Shown here: piece after piece, positions 6,691-15,500 of the stretch
How the letters are laid out: each line of letters opens with the position of its first letter
Position numbering within the stretch: position 1 is the stretch's first letter
Assembly: GCA_002317595.1 (NCBI GenBank)
Contig: DCHL01000048.1
Span: forward strand, 1-18,840
Length of the DNA: 18,840 nt
Origin: Lachnospiraceae bacterium UBA1753
GTDB taxonomy: Bacteria; Bacillota; Clostridia; Lachnospirales; Lachnospiraceae
Reading direction: 5' to 3'
Made by a program: the position numbers and the translations under genes
The notes under the pieces: model-generated
The model's input: the letters and a program-made list of their open reading frames with translations, nothing else
Told to the model about the DNA's origin: nothing
The model's database searches: none

Positions 6691-6723
6691 AAAGGAAGCA
6701 CGAAGGTGCTTCCTTTTTTCTTT
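6691..6723 (+). terminator. Intrinsic terminator after tRNA-Arg
   Basis: A perfect 11-bp stem (AAAGGAAGCAC at 6691-6701 with GTGCTTCCTTT at 6706-6716) closes a GAAG loop and runs into a T-rich tract to 6723, directly after the tRNA. Confidence 0.9.
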
Positions 6724-6771
6724 GCGCTGAGGATTTCTCCGCTCCGCTCCGGTCGGCGCATAACCCTCAAA

Positions 6772-6936
6772 ATGAAATCCACGGATGAGACTGCAATCAG
6801 CAGCAGCTCATACGAAATAGTCGAGGGTTCTTACCTTAATAACGTAAAGAAGGGCACAGCAAGCTTATATGTTAGAGGAAAAAATGATAAGGGCGGCTTA
6901 TTAAAGGTCACATTCAAGATAAAGGCACAGCCCTAA
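6772..6936 (+). pseudogene. C-terminal fragment of a surface-protein gene (Ig-like/MBG-type domain end)
   Basis: The frame ending at the TAA (6934-6936) encodes SYEIVEGSYLNNVKKGTASL, then YVRGKNDKGGLLKVTFKIKA. This resembles the closing strand pattern (Y..NNVKKGTA.v.v.GKG...G...vtFKI) of Ig-like modules in Lachnospiraceae cell-surface proteins. There is no ribosome site and no start of a proper gene: upstream the frame runs back through the tRNA terminator into the tRNA. It is best read as the debris of a larger gene deleted next to the tRNA. The first base given is the first ATG in frame and carries no weight. Confidence 0.5.
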
Positions 6937-6988
6937 ATCCACTGAAAATTTCATGCAGGATTATGAGCCACTCATAGCCCCCGCACCC

Positions 6989-7033
6989 AAAAAGGGCCAC
7001 CGCTTCGATGACTTTTCATCAAAGCGGCGGCCC
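6989..7033 (-). terminator. Intrinsic terminator of the bile acid:sodium symporter family gene
   Basis: On the minus strand an 18-bp stem with two mismatches (7033-7016 against 7011-6994, GC-rich base GGGCC/GGCCC) is followed by TTTTT (6993-6989). The plus-strand side is followed only by a loose T-rich stretch, so it mainly serves the minus-strand gene. Confidence 0.8.
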
Positions 7034-7097
7034 TTCATTCTTCTTAATTGAAAATATACCAAAACCCTCTTCTATTATTCTTTCTCACTTGTTCCTA

Positions 7098-8039
7098 TTA
7101 TTCCTTCTCACTCATCCTCGTGAAGATATTCGCCAGGATGGCGCCTGATATATTGTGCCATACCGAAAAGATAGCTCCAGGAACAGTGGCCATCGCCAGG
7201 TCGGGGAACGCCGTGCCTGCGAGAGATGTGGCAAGACCTGAATTCTGCATTCCAATCTCGATTGACAGAGCCTTCTTCTTTGAGATCGGGAGCTTCAAAA
7301 CCACACCTAACAGATAGCCACAGGCATATCCGCAGAGGTTGTGAAGGATTACTACCACAAACACAATCATACCTGTTGACAGGATCTTCTCAGAATTGTG
7401 AGAGACAACTGATGCAACAATAAGTGTTATGGCGATTACCGAAATCATCGGCAGAACATTCGTAATCCTCCTGGTGTATTCCCCGAAAAATCTGTTGATG
7501 ATAAATCCAAGAAGAATCGGAACTATAACAACCTTTATAATTGAAAGGAACATACTAACAGGGTCAACCGTCACTGTGGTCTTCAGCAGCAGGTATGTAA
7601 TTGCCGGAGTGAGGAACGGAGCAAGGAGTGTATTCACGCTTGTCATTCCAACCGACAGAGCCACATCACCCTTACTAAGATAGGTGATTACATTACTTGA
7701 GGTTCCGCCCGGACAGGTTCCGACAAGAATCACACCAGCGAGCAGTCCTGCCTCCAGGCCGAACACCTTTCCAATCAGGAAGGCAAGAAGAGGCATGATT
7801 GTAAACTGTGCAATACATCCAATAATGATATCCTTGGGCCTTGTGAACACAATCCTGAAATCCTCAAGATTAAGCGTAAGTCCCATTCCAAACATAACTA
7901 CCATCAGAAGGTAATTAATCCAGGACGTGTTAATCCAGATAAGGGATCTGGGAACAAATAACGCCAGTGCAGCAACCACAAGCACTATTACCGCCATATA
8001 CTTTCCAAGTATTACAGAAATCTTTTCCAGAAGCTTCAT
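7098..8039 (-). CDS. Bile acid:sodium symporter family (BASS) transporter
   Basis: The 313-residue protein is very hydrophobic, with about nine or ten membrane segments. It shows BASS signatures: MFGMGLTL near 50, GTCPGGTSSNVITYLSKGD around 107-125 (the cation/substrate crossover region), ALSVGMTSVNTLLAPFLTP next to it, and EIGMQNSGLA near 263-272. Bacterial members of this type (ASBT, PanS/YocS-like) carry bile acids, ketopantoate/pantoate or other organic anions with Na+. In an anaerobe the ligand may be a keto acid; the sequence does not decide it. GAGGAGA lies 6 nt before the ATG. An 80-nt gap without an obvious terminator separates it from the upstream diguanylate cyclase gene, so it may be partly co-transcribed. 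A good terminator follows. Confidence 0.92.
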   Translation of the reverse strand: MKLLEKISVILGKYMAVIVLVVAALALFVPRSLIWINTSWINYLLMVVMFGMGLTLNLEDFRIVFTRPKDIIIGCIAQFTIMPLLAFLIGKVFGLEAGLLAGVILVGTCPGGTSSNVITYLSKGDVALSVGMTSVNTLLAPFLTPAITYLLLKTTVTVDPVSMFLSIIKVVIVPILLGFIINRFFGEYTRRITNVLPMISVIAITLIVASVVSHNSEKILSTGMIVFVVVILHNLCGYACGYLLGVVLKLPISKKKALSIEIGMQNSGLATSLAGTAFPDLAMATVPGAIFSVWHNISGAILANIFTRMSEKE

Positions 8040-8119
8040 TTACTATCTCCTCACGTTACGCTTCGCCCGCATCATCAAAACAGCGCGCTCACATCAACTA
8101 AGCATTATCTCTCGTTCAC

Positions 8120-10861
8120 CTAAATATCAATATCCTTGACATACAGGAACAGGCTCTGGTAGTCGTCACTGTAGTCATTTGCAGGAATGATTTCCATCAT
8201 GACCTTCTTAAATCCATCATCATATTTTCTTCTGTAAGAAATGCTGAGGGACGATTTCCTGCTCTTGAAATACTCTTTCATATATTCAATATCAGTTAAT
8301 CTCAGGTACTCATCAAGGTCATCCGGATGAACCTGGCCTGATTTTCCAAAGGAAGCGAGCCACTCTGATATTTTTTCCGCAAATCCCTTTTCTGTGGTCT
8401 GCTCGCTTTCATTCATATTGATGATCTTGTAGGAATCCTCAGTCAGGTTAATTCCAAGAATCTTTGTATAGAGGTTACACAGTGCCTTGTGGGCATCCTG
8501 CTGGCCTCTTCTGTCGACGCCCTGCCTTCTGTAGTGGGCAGCCTTGGCGGCGTACATCCTCTCTTCAGCAACTGCTCCAAGCTGCCTTGTCGATGCGTCG
8601 GGTAATTCATGCTTACTTACCCATCCATAGGATACTGTCAGGCTGTCAATCAGCTTGCCAGACCAGCCAGACACAGTAGCGTCAAAATTCTCCAGCACAC
8701 TCTCAATCTCAGACTCGTTACAGAACAGGATCGCCACAAATTCATCTCCGCCTATCCTGTACAGATTCCCATAAGACCCCAGGGCATCCTTCATACACTG
8801 GCAGGCGCCAATAATCAGTTCATCTCCCGCCATATGTCCCTTTGTATCATTGACAACCTTCAGACCATTTACGTCAATTGAGACATAAATGAAATTATCC
8901 TCTTCAGGCTTATCGTTATGCTGATAAATACTCTCTTCATATGCACGGCGGTTAAGGAGACCTGTCATCTCATCCGTCTGTGTCTTTTTAATCAGCCTTT
9001 CCTGCTCCCGCTTCTCTTCATCAATAATCCTTGAAGCAAAAAGTACCTTGGTTGGCTTTCCTTCGTCATCCTTTTCCATGGTGATAAAGCTTGCAAGGAA
9101 CCAGCCGACATTTTTTCCAAGGAATTCCCGTGAAATAATCTGTCTATTCTTCATTCGACCGGGAACTGAAATAAGGTTCGTAAATTCCAGTGCATCCTCC
9201 AGGTAAGCACTATCTGTAACCGTATTCATCACCTGCTTCATCATGAAGGTTGCACCCTGCTTATGATTTACGATATCCTTAACCTCATTTTTTGCATTGA
9301 ATTCCACAGCAGTATCCGCCTTCAGATCAAGCACATGCAGACTGTAGAAGATACCACCAAGAGATCCGAGCGTTGCATAGTATTCCCTCTTCTCATCCAG
9401 GGCCTCCTGTAGCTTTAACATCTGGGCCTGCTCCTTACGTACCACCTCATCAACATCATAGTGATAACCCCTAAGCAGGAACCCCCCGGGGATAAGCTGG
9501 GCGGTTCCGCCACATCTGACATAGCGGACCCCCTTTGTCGGGTGTATCCACTTGTAGGTATTCTCATCAAAATATCCCTTCTGCATGAGTGATACACTGT
9601 GAAGCACGGACTCAACTGCCTCCGGTGTAATGTTAGCAAACCAGTCTGTGTAGGTCTCTTCAGGTGTCCTGTCCTGGCCCTCTGTACCCAGCAGCCTCTT
9701 CATTGTTTCATCAACATACATACGAGGTTCTTCTTTTTCAACCAGCTCAATTTTCCAGGTTCCCATATTTGCAGATGCAATAATGTCACGTATTTCTGAT
9801 ATCTGCTCAAAAGCGCGCTTGTTTTCCTCGTTAAACAGTCTGTTCTCCTGCTCTAATCTCGCATTCTCAACCGCAACCTCTCTACGCATTTTAATATTGT
9901 GAAGGAGTACATACGCGGCATACAGGATTATAATCAGGCTGACGATTACTACCGCCGCTGTGGAATTTTTCGCGTTGTTGCCAATAATAGCATCAAAGGA
10001 AGAGCCGGGCACAACAAATACCACTCTCCAGTTTGTGTCAGGAATCGTCTTAATACATACTCGTCCCTCACCGTCACGGTCCTTAAACCTGATGGTTCCG
10101 TCAGTTTCGCTTCCCAGTACCCTCATGGAATTCTGCTTCTGTTCCTCCGAAAGACCATACTGATCTAAAAACATATCCAGGGACAGATCCTTGATATATT
10201 CACCATCAAAGGTCGAACAGATTACCATATTGTTCTCATCCAGCAGAAGGCCATAGATATCCTCCCCATAAATACTGCTTTCAAGAACAGACGCAATCTG
10301 TGATTTGGCCATAATGTATCCCGTTATTACACCGCAGGGTTTTCCGTCATGAATAAGCGGGGCATAAAAATTCATGAGGGTTTCCTGTGATGTCTTGGGG
10401 TGATAATTATTCCAAATTCCTGTATTCCCCTTCATTCCCTCAATATAGTATTCCCTGTCACTTGCATCAAAGGGTTCGCCAATGTTCATGACATTCATGC
10501 CATCAGCTCGAATATACTCAATAGCACCAAAGGGAGTATTTTCCACCATGGGTTCAATTTTTTCCGCAGGATTTTCAAGGGTATTACTCGTCATTGACTG
10601 AGAGATATTAACAGCAATTAAATTGATACTGTTTGTTGCATAAGCAATCTCATCCGACAATTCTGCTGACAGATGCTCCGCCATCTGATATAGAGCATTT
10701 TCAGCAGTAGTCTCAACCACAGTCCTCTGCCGCTCAATAAAAGCGAACAGCACCACTATAATCAGGACTGCAGCCACAACAGGCACTATTCTCCTGATAA
10801 GCTTCACCTGTTCCTTTGGAGGCTCCGGTCTGATTGGTATTTTGACATTTTCTGTATTCAT
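8120..10861 (-). CDS. Membrane diguanylate cyclase: Cache sensor, PAS-like domains, GGDEF
   Basis: Residues below count from an in-frame ATG three codons upstream (10870). I prefer the ATG at 10861 (913 aa) because GGAAGGA lies 9 nt before it but directly abuts the earlier one. Order: TM1 (about 27-46); extracellular dCache-like sensor (47-300; DASDREYYIEGMKG, then NFYAPLIHDGKPCGVI); TM2 (304-324); a charged coiled-coil (328-362); a PAS-like domain (365-475); a second sensory domain (500-618); GGDEF (630-790); and a C-terminal PAS-like domain (800-916). The cyclase core is intact: DVNGLKVVNDTKGHMAGDEL and RIGGDEF (705-711). The inhibitory RxxD site is absent; GSYG occupies its place. It should make c-di-GMP in response to an outside small molecule, typically controlling motility, adhesion or secretion. 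No phosphodiesterase neighbours it. Confidence 0.93.
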   Translation of the reverse strand: MNTENVKIPIRPEPPKEQVKLIRRIVPVVAAVLIIVVLFAFIERQRTVVETTAENALYQMAEHLSAELSDEIAYATNSINLIAVNISQSMTSNTLENPAEKIEPMVENTPFGAIEYIRADGMNVMNIGEPFDASDREYYIEGMKGNTGIWNNYHPKTSQETLMNFYAPLIHDGKPCGVITGYIMAKSQIASVLESSIYGEDIYGLLLDENNMVICSTFDGEYIKDLSLDMFLDQYGLSEEQKQNSMRVLGSETDGTIRFKDRDGEGRVCIKTIPDTNWRVVFVVPGSSFDAIIGNNAKNSTAAVVIVSLIIILYAAYVLLHNIKMRREVAVENARLEQENRLFNEENKRAFEQISEIRDIIASANMGTWKIELVEKEEPRMYVDETMKRLLGTEGQDRTPEETYTDWFANITPEAVESVLHSVSLMQKGYFDENTYKWIHPTKGVRYVRCGGTAQLIPGGFLLRGYHYDVDEVVRKEQAQMLKLQEALDEKREYYATLGSLGGIFYSLHVLDLKADTAVEFNAKNEVKDIVNHKQGATFMMKQVMNTVTDSAYLEDALEFTNLISVPGRMKNRQIISREFLGKNVGWFLASFITMEKDDEGKPTKVLFASRIIDEEKREQERLIKKTQTDEMTGLLNRRAYEESIYQHNDKPEEDNFIYVSIDVNGLKVVNDTKGHMAGDELIIGACQCMKDALGSYGNLYRIGGDEFVAILFCNESEIESVLENFDATVSGWSGKLIDSLTVSYGWVSKHELPDASTRQLGAVAEERMYAAKAAHYRRQGVDRRGQQDAHKALCNLYTKILGINLTEDSYKIINMNESEQTTEKGFAEKISEWLASFGKSGQVHPDDLDEYLRLTDIEYMKEYFKSRKSSLSISYRRKYDDGFKKVMMEIIPANDYSDDYQSLFLYVKDIDI

Positions 10862-10937
10862 AATTATCATTCCTTCCGAATTTGCACATACACCTTTATT
10901 TTATCATGTTCTTTCAAAAAACATAAGCATATCACCT

Positions 10938-10959
10938 AAAATAGGGCTGAAAAACCCTA
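10938..10959 (-). terminator. Weak terminator overlapping the stop of the DUF4143 ATPase
   Basis: On the minus strand TAGGG (10959-10955, including the stop codon TAG) pairs with CCCTA (10946-10942) and is followed by TTTT (10941-10938). The stem is short, so termination may be leaky into the GGDEF gene. Confidence 0.4.
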
Positions 10960-12261
10960 AACAAACATAATCATATATAAAGGGGCTGTAAGTATATTAT
11001 TTTCAAACCCCACATTTCCATCAACAAACTTATATCCAATAGAAATGTCCGTACTCTTTTCAATAATGGAATTTAAGGATTTTGCTTTCGTATTTCCGCT
11101 TTTTATCTCAATAGGAACTATGCATCCGTCCTTTTGAATCAAGAAATCCAGTTCCCTTTTTGTTGTTTCATTTCTGTAGAAAAATAACTTATACCCCTTT
11201 TTTGCCAGAATATCTGCGGCAACACACTCGTATATTCCACCTTTTGTATTTCCAGTGAAGCTATTTTGAATTATCTCCTTCTTAATTGCGTAATCGCGCA
11301 TTGCAATAAGAAAAGAAACATCAGATGTGTACACCCTAAAAATGGTATCAGAAGAATAGTCCGTCAAATCATATCTTATATCGGTAACAGCATATGACAT
11401 AAATATAATATTAGCGCGAATTAACCATTCCAAACTTGAAAAAAACTTTTGTGCTCTTCCCCCTTTTTCAACTTCCTTGTATTGGAACTTAGGATTTTCC
11501 TTGCCCAAAAGCTGTTTTGCCAGTGATGTATAGCACTTTTCAGCTTTAATCTTTTCCTCAGCGCTTGCATAATGAGCAATGTCAAACAGATATCCATTAA
11601 GGAGTTCACGCTGTATTTTATCGACCTTTGCCATATCATTTGACTGTACAAAACTCCATACCACCTCTGGCATTCCTCCTATTGCAGTATAAAGTCTAAA
11701 CATACTCATAAATTTATTATGAATAGCATCTGGAACTTCCTTTCTGTCATCAAAATATCCCCTCACTTTTGAAATCATAGTTTCATCAATTCCCTGACTC
11801 CACAAAAACTCTTCAAAATCCAATCCAAACATCTTTATATTCTCTACATAGCCAACTGGATATGACGATGCTCTATTGTAATCTATACCCAACATCGATC
11901 CCGAAGCTATCACATCATAACGGCCGTCAATCGTCCAAAATTTTAACGATGTAATCGCCTGCTCACATTCCTGTATTTCGTCTAAAACAATCAAGGTTTT
12001 CCCTGCCACTAGTTTAGCTTTCCTTTTTTGAAGCTTAAAATTGAAAATCAATGTATCAACATCCAAATCCCCAGTAAAATTCTCTACTGCACTTGGTGTC
12101 TCCTTAAAATTCACGTAAAACAGCTCGTCATAGTAAGCTTCTCCAAACCGCTTTATTGCAAATGTCTTTCCCACCTGTCTTGCTCCATCAACGATTAGAC
12201 TTTTTTTAGATGATTGATTTTTCCAATCCAGTAATAATCTATCTATTTTTCTTTGTAACAT
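10957..12261 (-). CDS. AAA ATPase with C-terminal DUF4143 (AAA_14/DUF4143 family)
   Basis: The 434-residue protein begins with an AAA_14 ATPase: Walker A is GARQVGKT (26-33), Walker B is LIVLDEIQE (90-98, D94/E95), and a sensor-like VIASGSMLG spans 117-125. The C-terminal half is DUF4143, with nuclease-fold residues of the PD-(D/E)xK type: E345 in GIYECVAADIL, ELDFL (370-374) and PIEIKSG (383-389). These are the E, D and ExK of an endonuclease-like site, though activity in this family is largely unproven. Members occur in many copies in Firmicutes and Bacteroidetes and are thought to be accessory or horizontally spread. The start is supported by GGGGGT about 6 nt upstream. Three 33-bp palindrome repeats lie 50-135 nt upstream and may be its operator. 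The biological role is not established. Confidence 0.93.
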   Translation of the reverse strand: MLQRKIDRLLLDWKNQSSKKSLIVDGARQVGKTFAIKRFGEAYYDELFYVNFKETPSAVENFTGDLDVDTLIFNFKLQKRKAKLVAGKTLIVLDEIQECEQAITSLKFWTIDGRYDVIASGSMLGIDYNRASSYPVGYVENIKMFGLDFEEFLWSQGIDETMISKVRGYFDDRKEVPDAIHNKFMSMFRLYTAIGGMPEVVWSFVQSNDMAKVDKIQRELLNGYLFDIAHYASAEEKIKAEKCYTSLAKQLLGKENPKFQYKEVEKGGRAQKFFSSLEWLIRANIIFMSYAVTDIRYDLTDYSSDTIFRVYTSDVSFLIAMRDYAIKKEIIQNSFTGNTKGGIYECVAADILAKKGYKLFFYRNETTKRELDFLIQKDGCIVPIEIKSGNTKAKSLNSIIEKSTDISIGYKFVDGNVGFENNILTAPLYMIMFV

Positions 12262-12308
12262 ATATTACCCCCATGTGGACAAATATCTTTCCCAATCAAT
12301 TTGCTTTC

Positions 12309-12407
12309 ATCAACATTTTCGAAAGTTGATACATCCATTATATCAACATTTTCGAAAGTTGATGCATTCATTATATCAACATTTTCGAAAATAGCAACTA
12401 TGCTATA
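12309..12407. repeat. Three 33-bp direct repeats with a TTTCGAAA palindrome, upstream of the DUF4143 gene
   Basis: Copies start at 12309, 12342 and 12375, exactly 33 bp apart. Each begins ATCAACATTTTCGAAA; the first two continue GTTGAT and then a linker ending ATT-ATA, and the third degenerates after GAAA. Each unit holds the self-complementary core TTTCGAAA, flanked by inverted ATCAAC and GTTGAT in the first two. The period is just over three helical turns. On the minus strand the same repeats read in frame as (S)TFENVDIM, inside a frame 12243-12431 that lacks a believable start because its GTG lies in the preceding terminator stem. A cooperative operator is the simplest reading. Confidence 0.75.
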
Positions 12408-12414
12408 TTCCCAT

Positions 12415-12456
12415 AAAAAAGCACTTCCCACAGAAAAAGGATTCAGCAGGAAGTGC
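12415..12456 (-). terminator. Intrinsic terminator of the large surface-protein gene
   Basis: On the minus strand GCACTTCC (12456-12449) pairs with GGAAGTGC (12428-12421) across a 20-nt loop and is followed by TTTTTT (12420-12415). It lies about 50 nt after the stop codon of the gene at 12510. Confidence 0.75.
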
Positions 12457-12509
12457 CCATGTACAATTAGATTTTTTCAAAATCGACTAATTTGTAAACC
12501 AAAGCAAGT

Positions 12510-15500
12510 CTATTCAGTTATGGTAACAGTTTTCTCCAATCTCTTATTGTTATTCACAGCAATGACGGTCACTGTTCCAGGCGCCGTGCCCTTCAGCACA
12601 CCCTTCTGGGTAATTTTGGCGTTTCCCGTGCCAGGCTTGACATCCCAGGTCGTCTTCTTGACACCGTTCTTAACAGAGAGCTTAATGCTCTTATTTACCT
12701 TGACTGTATCCTTGCCGGATATCGCCGGAGAATAGATATAGACCTTCGTCTTGTAGGACTTGCCGTTAACCTTGGCAACAACAGTAACCGTTCCCTTTGC
12801 CGTGGCTGTGAGAACGCCTGACTCGTCAACTGTGGCGTACTTCAGCTGCTTCTTTGATATGCTAAATTCCGCTGCCAGCTTGGTTCCAGTAAAACCAAGG
12901 TCAAGGGTTGCAGGCTCATCTTCAGAGTCAGCCGTGTTCATGGTATATGAACGCTGCGCAAAGGCAGGTGTTGCAATGGTGACATGCAGATAATAATGCA
13001 TGCCAGTACTCGGCTTGATTACCTCTATATCGCAGGTTCCATCCTTCCTGGCAACGATAATTCCCTTAGAGGATATCGTCGCAACGGACTTATCTGTGGT
13101 TGTGGCTTTATATTCCTTTCCATCTGCCTTAACCTTCTTAAGTTCAGACTTAAGTGAGGTCAGCTTATTGCCCTTAACTAAGGTAATTCGGTAATGCTTC
13201 TCACTCTCATTCTCAGACAGAAGTTCTACAGGTTCAAGCTTGGTCCAGTGTGCATAAAGCGTCACTTCCTCGCCGCTGCCAAAAACTGTATCCGCCGTAA
13301 TCAGGTTTCCGCCTTCCAGTGCATCAAACCATCCCACAAATTCGTAATCGTTACGAGTTGGAACAGGGAGTTCGCCATAGGGATCCCCAAATTTAATTTC
13401 CTTTGAAGGATCTCCCACCTCGCCTCCATTAGCATCAAAGTGCACGGGATAGTATCCGATATTCCAGTGTGCATACAAGGTATGATTCTCATCCTTCTCT
13501 ACAACCGTGTCACTGGTAACCTTCGTTCCTGCCACAGCTTCCGTATACCAGCCCGAAAAGTTGTGGCCTATTCTTGTAGGTGTAGGCAGGGTTCCATACT
13601 TATCGCCAGATAATACAGTCTTTCCGCTCTCAGACACACTTCCACCATTAGCGTCAAATTTGACTTCATGGAGCATACCTGCGATTACTGTTTTTGTAAT
13701 TACCTTCTTATCAGTATCGGTAGTGCTCTCATATGTAAACTTTACCGTTATGGTATGATCCTGAAGCTTTTTTATGAATTCCTGAATTTCTTCAGATGAT
13801 TTTTCTTCGTTATAGATTAAACTGTACGATGCTCCTTCACCCTTAACCAGTTTAACTGCATCATCATACTTATCTGCATCTACTATTTCAGCTTTGAGTG
13901 AATAATCATCGCTGAGGTCCGTCAGACTGAAGTCCACCTTATCCGGCAGCTTTTTGGACACATCTCCATAAACCATCTTTTCACAGGACTGCTCTGCCTT
14001 TACGTAATACAGCACACATTCGGCACGGATGTAATTTTCATCCACGGCAGGATACTCTACAAAATTCCTTTCGCTGTTATCTTTATAAGCCAGGTCCTTG
14101 AAATTCGAACGACTTGATATGGATATTTTGTATTGACCCTCACTTGCAGGGTGTGAGCCTGATTTTGAACCCAAAAATGTTATCGGCATTTTCGCCTTGA
14201 CCGTCTTATCATCCACCTTTTGAGAATCAGATGCATTACCTATGCTCAGACCTGATGAAGTAACTTCAACAGCCTCCCACTCCGCATTCTTATCCTTTCT
14301 GTACAGCAATTTATCAAAGGTACAATCACAATGAATAGAACTTCCATCCAAAGCGAGGCTGCTGTCACTACTTATTTTCAGGCCAATATCATGTTTGTTG
14401 TTATCATCTATTATTCTGCTAGTACCATCAAAATCAAAGGACATCGAATCGACGTCATTGAATATAATAATTATCAGAGTTCCATCTATGCTCCCCGATC
14501 CATCATTAAAACAAACCTTCACCACTGCCTTTCCAGGCTTCTTCGCTGTGATAGAGCCAGTTTTTGTATCCAAACTTATCAGGTCCGCGCCCTCAGTCAC
14601 TTGGTAAGAAGTTGCAATTCCGCACAGGAAATGACGTTCCATATTTTCTACTTGAACTGTCGCTCCCACTTCATTTACTTTCGAAGTTGGTGCCCAGTCC
14701 GCTGAATATAACAGGCCTCTGTGATACGGTGCAGTCTGCCCAATGTGAAGCACAATCGGGTTAGCATTATAATCTCGCTTTTTTGAATCGGAATCTCCCT
14801 GGCGTTCCCATTTTTCCTTGTCATTACCCTCAAAAACAAAATACTTTTTAATTCCACCATCTGCCGGACTCTTCTCATCGACATATTTTTCTGAACATGT
14901 TTCGTTATCTGCGCAGTAAGAGCCTGGACTCGCCTTTAAAACAAAATTTCCATCTCCTGAAGTCTTGGAATTTATCTCATCTTCAGACTTTGCAATCTCC
15001 AGTTTGTCATCGGGAAATTTCCGAGTAATGCCTCGCGTATCAATTTCGAGAACATCGCTATCCGTTCTGAAGAAACCAGTAACATTTATCTTTCCAAGGT
15101 TAAGGCACTCTCTTAAATCGAGCTTCTGGGAAGTATACTCCTCATCGCATTTTGTCCTCACCTTGACATTCAGTTCCTCAAGGCTAATACATTGCCGTAA
15201 GCTTGACACATAATTCCCATGCACGCCTCCAAGCCAGTATCCGCCAAAATCAATTGTATTTAAGGAGTCACAGAAAAGTGCACTAATGTAAAACCTATTT
15301 GACTTCTGCTCATCTGGGAAATAGACACTTTCCAGACCCTTTGTATTATCGAGTATTACCTTCTCCAAATTCTCCAGTGTACTACATCCTTCACTGAGTC
15401 CCAAAATCTCATGATCTTCGTGCTGGTAATCATTGTTCGAAAAATTCAGATAGTTAAGCCCCGTACAATGTGAAATATCTAACTTAGTGTTAAGGATACA

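Noticed and set aside
6613..6936. 107-residue plus-strand frame starting inside the tRNA
   Set aside because: Its first part is the tRNA-Arg gene and terminator read as protein. Only the last 50 or so codons look like real former coding sequence, recorded as a gene fragment.
10862..10870. Earlier ATG for the GGDEF protein
   Set aside because: The GGAAGGA site directly touches this ATG, leaving no spacing; the ATG at 10861 is 9 nt away.
12243..12431. 62-codon gene overlapping the DUF4143 ATPase start
   Set aside because: The only start is a GTG lying in the terminator stem of the preceding gene, without a ribosome site. I treat it as repeat-derived and mention the peptide reading only as an alternative.
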